64,000 nucleotides of DNA from Stutzerimonas stutzeri (GCF_013522825.1 NZ_JAAMQZ010000004.1:62001-126000), one strand, 5' to 3'; counted from the first letter of the stretch, positions 38,061 to 51,551 are shown. Made by a program: numbers and translations. Notes: generated from the sequence alone by a model not told the origin.

Positions 38061-38295
38061 TGACGTTTGCCTGTGCTGCCAGTACGGGCAGCTACGCCGT
38101 GGATATGGGCCTGGGCGCTGGTGTGGAAGTGATCATCGAGCGTTCCCCCGGCAAGCTGGCCAGGAAGCGCCCTCGATGCGTTCACGCATGCTCACTCAAT
38201 ACAGCCCTGAAGCATTCTCATCGCCGCTGCACACCTTACCGGCCTTTGGGGCGACCACAATATCGCGACGCTTCAAACCCGGTAGCTCTAAAATC
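38061..38295. other. Spacer after the Zur operon, possible decayed frame
   Basis: The 312 bases between the DUF1826 stop and the gltA stop hold the gltA terminator (38297-38322) and, before it, an open stretch reading TGSYAVDMGLGAGVEVIIER. It has good codon usage for about 45 codons and then loses it. It starts inside the DUF1826 gene in another frame, has no ribosome binding site and matches no family I know. I treat it as non-coding or decayed. Confidence 0.35.
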
Positions 38296-38296
38296 A

Positions 38297-38322
38297 AAAA
38301 CCCCGACGAAAGTCGGGGTTTT
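38297..38322 (-). terminator. gltA terminator
   Basis: AAAACCCCGAC and GTCGGGGTTTT form a perfect 11-bp stem around GAAA, with T tracts on both strands. It serves gltA and could also stop the Zur operon. Confidence 0.93.
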
Positions 38323-38372
38323 GGGGGTGATCTGAAAGGCTTTTGGAGAAGCCCTTCATATCGGTGGACGGA

Positions 38373-39644
38373 TCAGAATGGCAGATCGCGCTTGGTGTGG
38401 CCGGTGTAGAGCTGGCGTGGGCGACCGATCTTCTGGCCGCTGGCGATCATTTCCTTCCAGTGGGAAATCCAGCCGACAGTCCGCGCCAGGGCGAAGATGA
38501 CGGTGAACATGCTGGTCGGAATGCCGATGGCCTTGAGAATGATGCCCGAATAGAAGTCTACGTTCGGGTACAGGTTGCGCTCGGCGAAGTACGGATCGTT
38601 GAGAGCGATCTCTTCCAGCTTCATCGCCAGATCCAGTTGCGGATCGTTGATGCCCAGTTCGCCCAGGACTTCGTCGCAGGTCTGCTTCATGACCTTGGCA
38701 CGCGGATCGAAGTTCTTGTAGACGCGATGGCCGAAGCCCATCAGTTTGAACGGGTCGTTCTTGTCCTTGGCTTTGGCCAGAAATTTCTCGACGTTCGAAA
38801 CGTCACCGATCTCGTCCAGCATGGTGAGCACGGCTTCGTTGGCGCCGCCATGAGCCGGACCCCATAGTGCTGCGATGCCGGCGGCAATACAGGCGAAAGG
38901 GTTGGCGCCGGTGGAACCAGCCAGGCGAACGGTGGAAGTGGAAGCGTTCTGCTCGTGATCGGCATGGAGGATGAAGATGCGATCCATGGCCTTGGCCAAC
39001 ACCGGGCTGATCGGTTTGATCTCGCAGGGGGTGTTGAACATCATGTGCAGGAAGTTTTCCGAGTAGCTCAGGTCGTTGCGCGGATACATCAGCGGCTGAC
39101 CCATGGAGTACTTGTAAACCATGGCGGCGATGGTCGGCATTTTCGCGACCAGTCGCACTGCCGAGATTTCACGATGCTTCGGATCGTTGATGTCCAGCGA
39201 GTCGTGATAGAAGGCTGACAGCGCGCCGACAACGCCGCACATGATGGCCATCGGGTGAGCATCGCGGCGGAAGCCATTGAGGAAGGACTTCAGCTGTTCA
39301 TGGACCATGGTGTGGTTCTGGACGGTGCTGAGGAACTTGGCTTTTTCCTCGGGAGTAGGGAGCTCACCGTGCAGCAACAGATAGCAGGTCTCTAGATAAT
39401 CGCTTTTGGCGGCCAGTTGCTCGATAGGGTAGCCGCGATGCAGCAGGATGCCTTTGTCGCCATCAATGAAGGTGATCTGGGACTCACAAGAGGCTGTAGA
39501 CATGAAGCCAGGATCGAAGGTAAAGCGACCCGTGGAGGTCAGGCCTCGTACGTCGATTACGTCAGGTCCCATGGTACCGGTTAGAACGGGCAGTTCGACG
39601 GCATCTGAGCCCTCGATGATCAACTGCGCTTTGTTGTCAGCCAT
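38373..39644 (-). CDS. gltA: Citrate synthase
   Basis: 423 residues with AGGAGG before the ATG. This is the type II hexameric, NADH-sensitive enzyme that opens the TCA cycle. The catalytic residues lie in the conserved contexts [24 protein letters not shown] and [10 protein letters not shown]. The N-terminal beta domain (1-60) of the Gram-negative type is present. It is divergent from sdhCDAB, with promoters for both directions in the 345-base gap. Confidence 0.97.
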   Translation of the reverse strand: MADNKAQLIIEGSDAVELPVLTGTMGPDVIDVRGLTSTGRFTFDPGFMSTASCESQITFIDGDKGILLHRGYPIEQLAAKSDYLETCYLLLHGELPTPEEKAKFLSTVQNHTMVHEQLKSFLNGFRRDAHPMAIMCGVVGALSAFYHDSLDINDPKHREISAVRLVAKMPTIAAMVYKYSMGQPLMYPRNDLSYSENFLHMMFNTPCEIKPISPVLAKAMDRIFILHADHEQNASTSTVRLAGSTGANPFACIAAGIAALWGPAHGGANEAVLTMLDEIGDVSNVEKFLAKAKDKNDPFKLMGFGHRVYKNFDPRAKVMKQTCDEVLGELGINDPQLDLAMKLEEIALNDPYFAERNLYPNVDFYSGIILKAIGIPTSMFTVIFALARTVGWISHWKEMIASGQKIGRPRQLYTGHTKRDLPF

Positions 39645-39702
39645 GTATGGCCTCCTGTTTTATGCTTGGAATCATCATGGCCCCCCACGCAGGGCCCGCA
39701 TC

Positions 39703-39730
39703 ACTATAGTGAGATAAATCACAAAGTCAA
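39703..39730 (-). promoter_or_regulatory. Promoter of gltA
   Basis: On the minus strand, TTGACT (39730-39725), a 16-base spacer and TATAGT (39708-39703). The predicted start gives a leader of about 50 bases. Confidence 0.7.
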
Positions 39731-39843
39731 TTTGCGCGGAACCCCATCGCAGAGGGGGTTGCGGGGTGAATTCACAATACAGGAAGCCTGTTTACGGCAT
39801 TTATATAAGGGTCGCTATCCACCTTTAGTGGCACTTCACCACA

Positions 39844-39872
39844 TTGTCATTAGCGACCTAACTGTTTATACT
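39844..39872 (+). promoter_or_regulatory. Promoter of sdhCDAB
   Basis: TTGTCA (39844-39849), a 17-base spacer, TATACT (39867-39872). The leader to the sdhC start is about 110 bases. The rest of the 345-base gltA-sdhC gap shows no gene. Confidence 0.75.
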
Positions 39873-39989
39873 CGGAAACCGACCGGCAGGGGCCTAACAG
39901 GCAGTTTCCTGTGGGTTGTCACTCGTGGGTGGCGGGTGCCGCTGAGTACTCTTCCCAACAACTTTGCCCTGCGCCTTGGGGCCTCAAGT

Positions 39990-40376
39990 GTGAAAAAAGC
40001 CGTGAAAAGCCAACGACCTGTAAACCTAGATCTTAGGACAATAAAACTCCCAATCACTGCCTACACGTCGATCCTTCACCGTATCTCCGGCGTCATTCTG
40101 TTCGTCGGTGTGGCCGTTCTGCTGTTTGCGCTGGACTCCTCGCTTTCTTCTGCCGAAGGCTTTGAAGAGGTGAAGGCGTGCTTCGGCAGTCCGTTGGCCA
40201 AGCTGGTGGTTTGGGCGTTGCTGTCTGCGCTGCTGTATCACCTGGTGGCCGGTACGCGTCACCTGATTATGGATGCGGGGCATGGCGAGACGCTGGAAGG
40301 CGGCAAGCTGGGCTCGAAAATCGTTCTGGCCGTTTCGGCGGTGCTGATCGTTCTGGCGGGAGTGTGGATATGGTAA
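39990..40376 (+). CDS. sdhC: Succinate dehydrogenase cytochrome b556 subunit SdhC
   Basis: 128 residues from the GTG at 39990 (MKKAVKSQRPVNLDL), matching P. aeruginosa SdhC. Three membrane helices (about 30-50, 68-90, 105-127). The SILHRISGV motif binds quinone and heme, and His in LLYHLVAGTRHL is the likely heme ligand. It anchors the dehydrogenase with SdhD. The stop overlaps the sdhD start by seven bases. Confidence 0.95.
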   Translation: MKKAVKSQRPVNLDLRTIKLPITAYTSILHRISGVILFVGVAVLLFALDSSLSSAEGFEEVKACFGSPLAKLVVWALLSALLYHLVAGTRHLIMDAGHGETLEGGKLGSKIVLAVSAVLIVLAGVWIW

Positions 40377-40738
40377 CCAACGTCACGAACTTTTCGCGTT
40401 CGGGCCTCTATGACTGGATGGCTCAGCGCGTTTCCGCGGTTGTTCTGGCGGTTTATTTCCTCTTTCTGATCGGATACCTGGTTGTCAATCCGGGGCTGGA
40501 ATATGAGCAGTGGCATGCCCTGTTCTCGGCCAACTGGATGCGCATCTTCAGTCTGCTGGCACTGGTTTCCCTGAGTGTCCATGCATGGGTCGGCATGTGG
40601 ACCATTTCCACTGACTACCTGACCAACATGGCCATCGGCAAGTGGGCTACCAGCGTACGTTTCCTGTTCCAGGCAGTGTGTGGCATCGCCATGTTCACTT
40701 TCTTCGTCTGGGGCGTGCAGATTCTTTGGGGTATCTGA
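40370..40738 (+). CDS. sdhD: Succinate dehydrogenase membrane anchor SdhD
   Basis: 122 residues, three membrane helices, start overlapping sdhC. SHAWVGMWT-like segment LSVHAWVGMWTISTDYL carries the conserved His and Tyr of the quinone pocket. With SdhC it binds heme b and passes electrons to ubiquinone. Confidence 0.95.
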   Translation: MVTNVTNFSRSGLYDWMAQRVSAVVLAVYFLFLIGYLVVNPGLEYEQWHALFSANWMRIFSLLALVSLSVHAWVGMWTISTDYLTNMAIGKWATSVRFLFQAVCGIAMFTFFVWGVQILWGI

Positions 40739-40741
40739 TTC

Positions 40742-42514
40742 ATGGCTAGCATTCGTACTCTTTCTTATGACGCCATCATCATCGGTGGCGGTGGCGCAGG
40801 CATGCGCGCAGCACTACAGCTGGCCCAAGGTGGCCACAAGACCGCTGTAGTCACCAAGGTATTCCCGACTCGTTCGCATACCGTTTCCGCTCAGGGTGGC
40901 ATCACCTGTGCCATCGCTTCGGCCGACCCGAACGATGACTGGCGCTGGCATATGTACGATACCGTCAAGGGTTCCGACTATATCGGTGACCAGGACGCTA
41001 TCGAATACATGTGTTCCGTTGGCCCCGAAGCTGTATTCGAACTCGAGCACATGGGGCTGCCGTTCTCCCGTACCGAGCAGGGCCGCATCTATCAGCGTCC
41101 GTTTGGCGGCCAGTCCAAGGACTACGGCAAGGGCGGGCAGGCCGCTCGTACCTGCGCCGCTGCCGACCGTACCGGTCACGCGCTGCTGCATACGCTTTAC
41201 CAGGCCAACCTGAAGGCCGGTACCTCGTTCCTCAACGAGTGGTACGCCGTCGATCTGGTAAAGAACCAGGATGGCGCCATCGTCGGTGTGATCGCGATCT
41301 GCATCGAGAACGGCGAAACCGTCTATATCCGCTCCAAGGCCGTGGTTCTGGCCACTGGCGGCGCGGGTCGCATCTACGCCTCGACCACCAACGCTCTGAT
41401 CAACACCGGTGACGGCATTGGTATGGCGCTGCGCGCCGGCGTGCCGGTGCAGGACATCGAAATGTGGCAGTTCCACCCGACCGGTATCGCCGGCGCGGGC
41501 GTGCTGGTGACCGAAGGTTGCCGTGGCGAGGGTGGCTACCTGATCAACAAGCATGGCGAGCGCTTCATGGAGCGTTATGCGCCGAACGCCAAGGATCTTG
41601 CTGGCCGTGACGTGGTTGCACGTTCCATGGTCAAGGAAATCCTGGCGGGCAATGGCTGTGGTCCGAATGGCGACCACGTCATGCTCAAGCTCGATCACCT
41701 GGGCGAGGAAGTGCTGCACAGCCGCCTGCCCGGTATCTGTGAGCTGTCCAAGACCTTTGCGCACGTCGATCCGGTCACCGCTCCGGTTCCGGTTGTTCCG
41801 ACCTGCCACTACATGATGGGTGGTGTCGCCACCAACATTCATGGTCAGGCGATCAGCCAGGATGCCAACGGCAACGACAAGATCATCGAGGGTCTGTTCG
41901 CCGTGGGCGAAGTGGCCTGCGTATCGGTGCATGGCGCCAACCGCCTGGGCGGCAACTCGCTGCTTGACCTGGTGGTCTTCGGTCGTGCTGCCGGCCTGCA
42001 TCTGGAAAAGGCCCTCAAGGACGGCGTCGAGCATCGCGGTGCGACCGAAACCGATCTGGACGTGGCACTCAACCGTCTGGCCAGCCTGAACGAGCGCACC
42101 AGCGGCGAAGACGTTGCACCGCTGCGCAAGGAACTGCAGAACTGCATGCAGAACTACTTCGGCGTGTTCCGTACCGGCGAGTACATGCAGAAGGGTATCG
42201 CTCAGCTGTCCGATCTGCGCGAGCGTATCGCCAACGTGAAGATTTCCGACAAGAGCCAGGCTTTCAATACCGCACGTATCGAAGCGCTGGAACTGCAGAA
42301 TCTGCTGGAAGTCGCCGAAGCTACCGCCATTGCCGCCGAGACCCGCAAGGAGTCGCGCGGCGCGCATGCGCGTGAAGATTTCGAAGAGCGTGACGATGAG
42401 AACTGGCTGTGCCACACCCTGTATTTCCCAGGTGAGAAGCGCGTAGCCAAGCGTGGCGTCAATTTCTCTCCGAAGACAGTTCCGACTTTCGAACCTAAGG
42501 TTCGGACTTACTGA
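40742..42514 (+). CDS. sdhA: Succinate dehydrogenase flavoprotein SdhA
   Basis: 590 residues. The dinucleotide-binding GGGGAG (15-20) and the covalent-FAD histidine His46 in [10 protein letters not shown] are present. HPTGIAGAG and the active-site Arg in the [14 protein letters not shown] region complete the succinate site. It oxidises succinate to fumarate. It is separated from sdhD by three bases and from sdhB by ten. Confidence 0.97.
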   Translation: MASIRTLSYDAIIIGGGGAGMRAALQLAQGGHKTAVVTKVFPTRSHTVSAQGGITCAIASADPNDDWRWHMYDTVKGSDYIGDQDAIEYMCSVGPEAVFELEHMGLPFSRTEQGRIYQRPFGGQSKDYGKGGQAARTCAAADRTGHALLHTLYQANLKAGTSFLNEWYAVDLVKNQDGAIVGVIAICIENGETVYIRSKAVVLATGGAGRIYASTTNALINTGDGIGMALRAGVPVQDIEMWQFHPTGIAGAGVLVTEGCRGEGGYLINKHGERFMERYAPNAKDLAGRDVVARSMVKEILAGNGCGPNGDHVMLKLDHLGEEVLHSRLPGICELSKTFAHVDPVTAPVPVVPTCHYMMGGVATNIHGQAISQDANGNDKIIEGLFAVGEVACVSVHGANRLGGNSLLDLVVFGRAAGLHLEKALKDGVEHRGATETDLDVALNRLASLNERTSGEDVAPLRKELQNCMQNYFGVFRTGEYMQKGIAQLSDLRERIANVKISDKSQAFNTARIEALELQNLLEVAEATAIAAETRKESRGAHAREDFEERDDENWLCHTLYFPGEKRVAKRGVNFSPKTVPTFEPKVRTY

Positions 42515-42524
42515 GGTCGTCGTT

Positions 42525-43229
42525 ATGTTGCAAGTGAGCGTTTATCGCTACAACCCGGAAAAAGACGAAAAGCCCTACATGCAGGACTTCCAGGTCAATA
42601 CCGACGGTAAGGATCTGATGGTTCTGGACGTGCTGGCGCTCATCAAGGAGCAGGACGAAGGTTTCTCCTATCGTCGCTCCTGCCGTGAAGGCGTCTGCGG
42701 TTCCGATGGCATGAACATGAACGGCAAGAATGGCCTGGCCTGCATCACGCCGCTGTCGGCTGTTGTCGCAGGCGGCAAGCTGGTGGTTCGCCCGCTGCCG
42801 GGTCTGCCGGTGATCCGTGACCTGGCCGTCGATATGAGCATCTTCTACAAGCAGTACGAGAAGGTTCGCCCTTATCTGATGAACGATACACCGGCACCGG
42901 CTATCGAACGTTTGCAGAGCCCGGAAGATCGCGAGAAGCTGGATGGCCTGTACGAGTGCATCCTGTGCGCTTGCTGCTCGACCAGCTGCCCGTCCTTCTG
43001 GTGGAATCCGGACAAGTTTCTCGGTCCGGCGGCGTTGCTGCAGGCCTATCGTTTCCTGGCCGATAGCCGTGACACCGAAACCGAAGAGCGTCTGGCTGCT
43101 CTGGATGACCCGTTCAGTGTGTTCCGCTGCCGTGGCATCATGAACTGCGTAAGCGTTTGTCCGAAGGGTCTGAACCCTACCAAGGCAATCGGGCATGTGC
43201 GCAACATGTTGCTGCAGAGCGCGACTTGA
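42525..43229 (+). CDS. sdhB: Succinate dehydrogenase iron-sulfur subunit SdhB
   Basis: 234 residues from the ATG at 42525. The [2Fe-2S] ligands lie in SCREGVCGSDGMNMNGKNGLAC (positions about 53-73), the [4Fe-4S] in CILCACCSTSCP and the [3Fe-4S] in CRGIMNCVSVCPKGL. It conducts electrons from FAD to quinone. A terminator hairpin follows about 60 bases later. Confidence 0.97.
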   Translation: MLQVSVYRYNPEKDEKPYMQDFQVNTDGKDLMVLDVLALIKEQDEGFSYRRSCREGVCGSDGMNMNGKNGLACITPLSAVVAGGKLVVRPLPGLPVIRDLAVDMSIFYKQYEKVRPYLMNDTPAPAIERLQSPEDREKLDGLYECILCACCSTSCPSFWWNPDKFLGPAALLQAYRFLADSRDTETEERLAALDDPFSVFRCRGIMNCVSVCPKGLNPTKAIGHVRNMLLQSAT

Positions 43230-43288
43230 TGAGCAAGGGCCTGTGGCTATTCGTGTAGCTATGGGGCCGTAATGTTTTACCGCGATAC

Positions 43289-43325
43289 CTACGGCGCTGA
43301 GTTCAACCTCGGCGCCGTAGTTTTA
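43289..43325 (+). terminator. sdhCDAB terminator
   Basis: CTACGGCGC and GCGCCGTAG form a 9-bp stem around a 14-base loop, followed by TTTTAG. The rest of the 286-base sdhB-sucA gap shows no gene. Confidence 0.8.
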
Positions 43326-43515
43326 GTAGGAATCCCAGCTTACAAAGCCAGGGTTCCGCTCTGAAAATTTGATGACCAGCAGGAGCATCCGGGGTGGTTC
43401 TCGGAAACTATCTGCGCGGTCCGTAGTGGCTTTACCTGGGTCGCTGCTTCAGAACTGGGAAAGTCATGCTGCGGTCTCCACGCTGGTGGTGTCTCCTTAT
43501 CGAAGGTGACCAGAC

Positions 43516-46347
43516 ATGCAAGAAAGCGTAATGCAGCGCATGTGGGACAGTGCCCACCTATCCGGTGGTAACGCTGCCTATGTGGAAGAACTCTACGAGC
43601 TCTACCTGCACGATCCCAACGCTGTGCCCGAAGAGTGGCGCACCTACTTCCAGAAGCTGCCCGTCAGCGGCGGCAATACGGCTGATGTTTCGCACGCTAC
43701 GATTCGCGATCATTTCGTGCTGCTGGCCAGGAATCAGCGTCGTACACAGCCTGTGTCCGCAGGCAGTGTCAGCAGCGAGCACGAGAAAAAGCAGGTTGAA
43801 GTCCTGCGTCTGATCCAGGCCTTCCGGATGCGTGGTCATCAGGCTGCACAGCTCGATCCGCTTGGGCTGCAGTCGCGCAAGGCTCCAGCCGACCTGTCGA
43901 TCAATCACTACAATCTGACTGATGCCGATCTGGATACGGTTTTCCGTACCGGCGATCTCGCCCTGGGCCGGGACGAGGCAACCTTGCGTGAAATTCACCA
44001 GGCGTTGCAAGAGACCTACTGCCGCACCATCGGCGCCGAGTTCACCCATATCGTTGATTCCGAGCAGCGCAACTGGTTTATCCAGCGCCTGGAAAGTGTG
44101 CGCGGGCGCCCTGAATTCTCGCCGGAAATCAAAAGCCATCTGCTCGAGCGTCTGACGGCTGCCGAGGGGCTGGAAAAGTACCTGGGCACCAAGTACCCAG
44201 GCACCAAGCGCTTCGGTCTGGAGGGCGGCGAGAGCCTGATTCCGCTGTTGGACGAGATCATCCAGCGCTCCGGTTCCTACGGCACCAAAGAAATCGTCAT
44301 CGGCATGGCCCACCGTGGCCGTCTGAACGTGCTGGTGAACACCTTCGGCAAGAACCCGCGTGACCTGTTCGACGAGTTCGAAGGCAAGAAGGTCGAGGGC
44401 CTGAGCTCGGGTGACGTGAAGTATCACCAGGGCTTCTCCTCCAACGTGATGACGCCCGGTGGCGAGATTCACCTGGCCATGGCCTTCAACCCATCCCACC
44501 TGGAAATCGTTTCCCCGGTGGTTGAGGGGTCGGTGCGTGCGCGTCAGGACCGTCGTTGCGACCCGATTGGCGACAAGGTGTTGCCAGTGACCATCCATGG
44601 CGACGCGGCTGTCGCCGGCCAGGGTGTGGTCATGGAAACCTTCCAGATGTCGCAGACCCGTGCCTATCGGACCGGCGGCACCATTCGTATCGTGGTCAAC
44701 AACCAGGTCGGCTTCACCACCAACAAGCAGGAAGACGCGCGTTCCACGGAGTACGCCACCGACGTGGCGAAGATGATCCAGGCGCCGATCTTCCATGTGA
44801 ACGCGGACGATCCCGAGGCCGTGCTGTTCGTCACTCAGCTCGCCGTCGATTACCGCATGCAGTTCAAGCGCGATATCGTCATTGACCTGATTTGTTACCG
44901 TCGTCGTGGCCACAACGAGGCTGACGAGCCGAGCGGTACCCAGCCGCTGATGTACCAGAAGATCGCCAAGCAGCGCACCACGCGCGAGCTGTATGCCGAT
45001 TCGCTGATGCAGTCGAGCGTGCTCGATGAGACGGGCGTACAGGCGAAGGTCGATGAATATCGCACCGCACTGGATAACGGCCTGCACGTGGTCAAGAGCC
45101 TGGTCAAGGAGCCCAACAAGGAGCTGTTCGTTGACTGGCGTCCTTACCTGGGACATGCCTGGACCGCGCGCCATGACACCCGTTTCGATCTGAAAACTCT
45201 GCAGGAACTGTCGAGCAAGATGCTCGCTGTGCCCGAAGGCTTCGTGGTTCAGCGGCAGGTGTCGAAGATCCTCGAAGACCGGCAGAAAATGGGTGCCGGC
45301 GCCCTGGCCATCAACTGGGGTTATGCCGAGACACTGGCGTACGCCACCTTGCTGTTCGAAGGCCACCCAATCCGTATCAGTGGCCAGGACGTGGGTCGCG
45401 GTACCTTCTCGCATCGCCATGCTGCGCTGCACAACCAGAAGGATGGCAGCACCCATATTCCGCTGCAGCACCTGTACGAAGGTCAGCCGCGCTTCGATTT
45501 GTACGATTCCTTCCTCTCCGAGGAGGCCGTGCTGGCGTTCGAATACGGCTATGCCACCACCATGCCTAACGCACTGGTGGTATGGGAAGCGCAGTTCGGC
45601 GATTTTGCCAACGGTGCCCAGGTCGTGATCGACCAGTTCATCACCAGTGGCGAGCACAAGTGGGGGCGTCTGTGCGGCCTGACCATGCTGTTGCCGCATG
45701 GCTATGAAGGGCAGGGGCCTGAGCACTCGTCCGCGCGTCTGGAGCGTTACCTGCAACTCTGTGCCGAGCAGAACATTCAGGTGTGCGTGCCGACCACCCC
45801 GGCACAGGTCTACCATATGCTGCGTCGCCAGGCGATTCGCCCGCTGCGCAAGCCGCTGGTAGCGCTTACGCCGAAGTCGCTGCTGCGTCACAAACTGGCC
45901 ATCTCCACGCTGGAAGATCTGACCGAAGGCTCGTTCCAGACCGTGATCGGAGAAATCGATCAAATCGATCCGGCCAAGGTCGAACGGCTCATCATGTGCA
46001 GCGGCAAGGTCTATTACGATCTGCTGGACAAGCGTCGCAACGAAGGCCGCGAAGATATCGCCATCGTGCGTATCGAGCAGTTGTATCCGTTCCCTGAAGA
46101 GGATCTGGCCGAGGTGCTTGCGCCTTACCAGAACCTCAAGAACATCATCTGGTGTCAGGAAGAGCCGATGAACCAGGGCGCGTGGTACTGCAGTCAGCAC
46201 CATATGCGTCGTGTCGCCGTCGCGCACAAGAAAGAGTTGTTCCTGCAGTACGCGGGCCGTGAAGCCTCTGCCGCACCTGCCGTCGGCTATGCCTCCATGC
46301 ATGCCGAACAGCAGGAAAAACTGCTGCAGGACGCGTTCACCGTTTAA
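43516..46347 (+). CDS. sucA: 2-oxoglutarate dehydrogenase E1 component
   Basis: 943 residues, the P. aeruginosa length, with GAAGGTG before the ATG. It is the thiamine-diphosphate-dependent decarboxylase of the complex. The N-terminal [20 protein letters not shown] binds E2. The ThDP-binding [17 protein letters not shown] and [10 protein letters not shown], the transketolase-like pyrimidine domain with [10 protein letters not shown], and [10 protein letters not shown] are intact. It starts the sucAB-lpdG unit, which feeds succinyl-CoA to sucCD. Confidence 0.97.
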   Translation: MQESVMQRMWDSAHLSGGNAAYVEELYELYLHDPNAVPEEWRTYFQKLPVSGGNTADVSHATIRDHFVLLARNQRRTQPVSAGSVSSEHEKKQVEVLRLIQAFRMRGHQAAQLDPLGLQSRKAPADLSINHYNLTDADLDTVFRTGDLALGRDEATLREIHQALQETYCRTIGAEFTHIVDSEQRNWFIQRLESVRGRPEFSPEIKSHLLERLTAAEGLEKYLGTKYPGTKRFGLEGGESLIPLLDEIIQRSGSYGTKEIVIGMAHRGRLNVLVNTFGKNPRDLFDEFEGKKVEGLSSGDVKYHQGFSSNVMTPGGEIHLAMAFNPSHLEIVSPVVEGSVRARQDRRCDPIGDKVLPVTIHGDAAVAGQGVVMETFQMSQTRAYRTGGTIRIVVNNQVGFTTNKQEDARSTEYATDVAKMIQAPIFHVNADDPEAVLFVTQLAVDYRMQFKRDIVIDLICYRRRGHNEADEPSGTQPLMYQKIAKQRTTRELYADSLMQSSVLDETGVQAKVDEYRTALDNGLHVVKSLVKEPNKELFVDWRPYLGHAWTARHDTRFDLKTLQELSSKMLAVPEGFVVQRQVSKILEDRQKMGAGALAINWGYAETLAYATLLFEGHPIRISGQDVGRGTFSHRHAALHNQKDGSTHIPLQHLYEGQPRFDLYDSFLSEEAVLAFEYGYATTMPNALVVWEAQFGDFANGAQVVIDQFITSGEHKWGRLCGLTMLLPHGYEGQGPEHSSARLERYLQLCAEQNIQVCVPTTPAQVYHMLRRQAIRPLRKPLVALTPKSLLRHKLAISTLEDLTEGSFQTVIGEIDQIDPAKVERLIMCSGKVYYDLLDKRRNEGREDIAIVRIEQLYPFPEEDLAEVLAPYQNLKNIIWCQEEPMNQGAWYCSQHHMRRVAVAHKKELFLQYAGREASAAPAVGYASMHAEQQEKLLQDAFTV

Positions 46348-46359
46348 TCATTCGAGCAA

Positions 46360-46383
46360 GAGGCCGCGAAACATCGCGGCCTC
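46360..46383 (+). terminator. Hairpin in the sucA-sucB spacer
   Basis: GAGGCCGCGA and TCGCGGCCTC form a perfect 10-bp stem around AACA, 12 bases after sucA and 32 before sucB. There is no T run, so it may protect or attenuate and not end the transcript. Confidence 0.5.
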
Positions 46384-46415
46384 GCCGTAGAAACCGAATC
46401 AATAGGACCCAGCTA

Positions 46416-47624
46416 ATGGCTATCGAGATCAAAGCCCCTCAATTTCCCGAATCGGTCGCTGACGGCACCGTTGCCACCTGGCACAAGCAGCCAGGCGATG
46501 CGGTCAAACGCGATGAGCTGATCGTCGACATCGAGACCGATAAGGTCGTGATGGAAGTTCTTGCCGAAGCCGATGGCGTGCTCACTGAAATCGTCAAGAA
46601 CGAAGGCGACACTGTCCTCAGCGGTGAGCTGCTTGGCAAGCTTGAAGCCGGTGCCACCGCTGCAGCCGCGCCTGCACCTGCTGCTGAACCAGCCGTCGCT
46701 GCTGCTGCCGCTCCTGCTGCCAGCGCCGAAGACGCGATCCTTGCGCCGGCTGCGCGCAAGCTTGCCGAGGAAAACGGCATCGATCCCAACAGCGTGAAGG
46801 GCACCGGCAAGGATGGTCGTGTCACCAAGGAAGACCTGGTTGCCGCCATTGAAGCCAAGAAATCCGCGCCGGCTGCCAAGCCTGCCGCCGCTGCCGCCGC
46901 ACCTGTAGCTGCCGTTGGTGATCGCGTCGAGAAGCGCGTGCCCATGACCCGCCTGCGTGCCAAGGTTGCAGAGCGTCTGGTTGAAGCACAGTCGTCCATG
47001 GCGATGCTGACCACCTTCAACGAAGTCAACATGAAGCCGATCATGGAGCTTCGTGCCAAGTACAAGGATCTGTTCGAGAAGACCCACAACGGCGTGCGCC
47101 TGGGCTTCATGTCCTTCTTCGTCAAGGCTGCGGTCGAGGCTCTGAAGCGCCAGCCGGGCGTCAACGCCTCCATCGATGGCAACGATATCGTCTACCATGG
47201 TTATCAGGACATCGGTGTCGCCGTGTCCAGCGATCGTGGTCTGGTGGTGCCGGTGTTGCGCAACGCCGAGCACATGAGCCTGGCCGAGATCGAAGGTGGC
47301 ATCAACAACTATGGCAAGAAGGCCAAGGCCGGCAAGCTGACCATCGAAGAGATGACTGGCGGCACCTTCACCATCTCCAACGGTGGTGTGTTCGGTTCGC
47401 TGCTGTCGACTCCGATCGTCAACCCGCCGCAGACCGCCATTCTCGGCATGCACAAGATCCAGGAACGCCCGATGGCCGTTAATGGTCAGGTCGTCATTCT
47501 GCCGATGATGTACCTGGCGCTGTCCTATGACCACCGTCTGATTGATGGCAAGGAAGCCGTGACCTTCCTGGTCACCATGAAGGACCTGCTGGAAGATCCG
47601 GCTCGCCTGCTGCTGGATATCTAA
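46416..47624 (+). CDS. sucB: Dihydrolipoyllysine-residue succinyltransferase E2
   Basis: 402 residues. The lipoyl domain (1-75) has Lys43 in the [11 protein letters not shown] turn. An Ala/Pro-rich linker leads to the E3-binding domain (about 105-140: [27 protein letters not shown], read as two segments), then the catalytic domain with [13 protein letters not shown] (active-site His). Three pairs of Ala-Pro linkers are typical. It transfers succinyl to CoA. Confidence 0.97.
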   Translation: MAIEIKAPQFPESVADGTVATWHKQPGDAVKRDELIVDIETDKVVMEVLAEADGVLTEIVKNEGDTVLSGELLGKLEAGATAAAAPAPAAEPAVAAAAAPAASAEDAILAPAARKLAEENGIDPNSVKGTGKDGRVTKEDLVAAIEAKKSAPAAKPAAAAAAPVAAVGDRVEKRVPMTRLRAKVAERLVEAQSSMAMLTTFNEVNMKPIMELRAKYKDLFEKTHNGVRLGFMSFFVKAAVEALKRQPGVNASIDGNDIVYHGYQDIGVAVSSDRGLVVPVLRNAEHMSLAEIEGGINNYGKKAKAGKLTIEEMTGGTFTISNGGVFGSLLSTPIVNPPQTAILGMHKIQERPMAVNGQVVILPMMYLALSYDHRLIDGKEAVTFLVTMKDLLEDPARLLLDI

Positions 47625-47630
47625 AAAAGC

Positions 47631-47687
47631 AGCGGCAAGCTGCAAGCGGGAGCTGCTACGAGGCAGCCTCGCTTGTGGCTTGCCGCT
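47631..47687. repeat. CAAGC-rich extragenic palindrome between sucB and lpdG
   Basis: AGCGGCAAGCTGCAAGC (47631-47647) and GCTTGTGGCTTGCCGCT (47671-47687) are inverted copies with one mismatch. A further CGCTTGAAGC follows. It belongs to the same dispersed family as the element at 7862-7939. It lies inside the sucAB-lpdG unit. Confidence 0.75.
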
Positions 47688-47703
47688 TTTCGCTTGAAGC
47701 TAG

Positions 47704-49152
<1,449 letters not shown>

Positions 49153-49170
49153 TGGCCATGTGAATGACGA

Positions 49171-49206
49171 AGCCCGCCTTGTTCTCGCGAACACTGCGGG
49201 CTTTTG
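49171..49206 (+). terminator. sucAB-lpdG terminator
   Basis: AGCCCGC and GCGGGCT pair (7 bp) around an 18-base loop, then TTTTGT. Confidence 0.8.
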
Positions 49207-49326
49207 TCTATCTGGGCGTCTGTACCGTTTCGCTGCGCGGCGCGCCGATACGGCTACGGCACCAGATGCATTGAAACATCAGGTCTTTGAAAGGTATCCA
49301 CGATAGTTTTCAGTGACTTGGGGTGG

Positions 49327-49344
49327 CGAGGCAGAGGTGCCTCG
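49327..49344 (+). promoter_or_regulatory. Hairpin in the sucC leader
   Basis: CGAGGCA and TGCCTCG form a perfect 7-bp stem around GAGG, ending 31 bases before the sucC ATG. A loose promoter, TTGAAA-N18-TATCCA, lies upstream near 49273-49302. It may control message stability or translation. Confidence 0.4.
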
Positions 49345-49375
49345 TCTGATGCATATCAACCAATGGTAGCCAAGC

Positions 49376-50541
<1,166 letters not shown>

Positions 50542-50542
<1 letters not shown>

Positions 50543-51429
50543 TGAGCATCCTGATCAACAAAGACACCAAGGTTATCTGCCAGGGCTTCACCGGCTCGCA
50601 AGGTACCTTCCACTCCGAGCAGGCCATCGAATACGGCACTCAGATGGTCGGCGGCGTGACGCCCGGCAAGGGCGGCAGCACCCATCTGGGTCTGCCGGTC
50701 TTCAACACCGTGCGCGAGGCGGTGGAAGCCACCGGTGCCGATGCATCGGTCATCTACGTGCCGGCTCCCTTCTGCAAGGATTCGATCATCGAAGCGGCGA
50801 TGAGCGGCATCAAGCTGATCGTCTGCATCACCGAAGGCATCCCGACGCTGGATATGCTGGAAGTGAAGATCAAGTGCGACGAACTGGGCGTACGCCTGAT
50901 CGGGCCGAACTGCCCGGGCGTGATCACACCTGGCGAGTGCAAGATCGGCATTCAGCCGGGTCATATCCATCAGCCGGGCAGGGTGGGCATCGTTTCGCGC
51001 TCGGGAACCCTGACCTACGAAGCGGTCAAGCAGACCACCGACGCAGGCTTCGGCCAGTCGACCTGCGTGGGTATCGGTGGCGACCCGATTCCGGGTTCCA
51101 GCTTCATCGATATCCTGGCTATGTTCCAGGAAGACCCGCAGACCGAGGCGATCGTGATGATCGGCGAAATCGGCGGTTCCGCCGAGGAAGAGGCGGCGGC
51201 CTACATCAAGGCCAACGTCACCAAGCCGGTGGTTTCCTACATCGCCGGTGTGACCGCTCCGCCCGGCAAGCGCATGGGCCATGCCGGCGCGATCATTTCC
51301 GGCGGCAAGGGTACGGCGGATGAGAAATTCGCCGCGTTGCAGGATGCCGGCGTGACCACCGTGCGCTCCCTTGCTGATATCGGCAAGGCTCTGGCCGAGG
51401 TGACAGGCTGGGAAAGCAAGCAGGCCTGA
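50542..51429 (+). CDS. sucD: Succinyl-CoA synthetase alpha subunit
   Basis: 295 residues. The N-terminal Rossmann domain binds CoA ([15 protein letters not shown]), and [12 protein letters not shown] is conserved. The phosphorylated histidine lies in [14 protein letters not shown] (about residue 247). Coupled to sucC by a one-base overlap and followed by a strong terminator. Confidence 0.97.
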
Positions 51430-51445
51430 AACCGTCCTGCCGCGA

Positions 51446-51475
51446 AAATACCAGTCAGGTTACTGACTGGTATTT
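51446..51475 (+). terminator. sucCD terminator
   Basis: AAATACCAGTCA and TGACTGGTATTT form a perfect 12-bp stem around GGTTAC, 17 bases after sucD. Confidence 0.9.
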
Positions 51476-51537
51476 CCAGCCATTTGCCGTTGAAGTCGTT
51501 CCTACAAGTTCGTTACGAGCATTCCCGTGGAATACAA

Positions 51538-51551
51538 GCGGCTTCAGCCGC
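51538..51551. repeat. REP element (GCGGCTTCAGCCGC)
   Basis: GCGGCT-TC-AGCCGC followed by GAAGC, with GTTCCTACAA about 40 bases upstream, is the core of the REP family common in Pseudomonas genomes. It lies in the sucD-braB gap, which otherwise holds only the carrier gene's leader. Confidence 0.65.

Noticed and set aside
43558-46302. Minus-strand frame of 914 codons
   Set aside because: Antisense to sucA; no ribosome binding site and no family resemblance.
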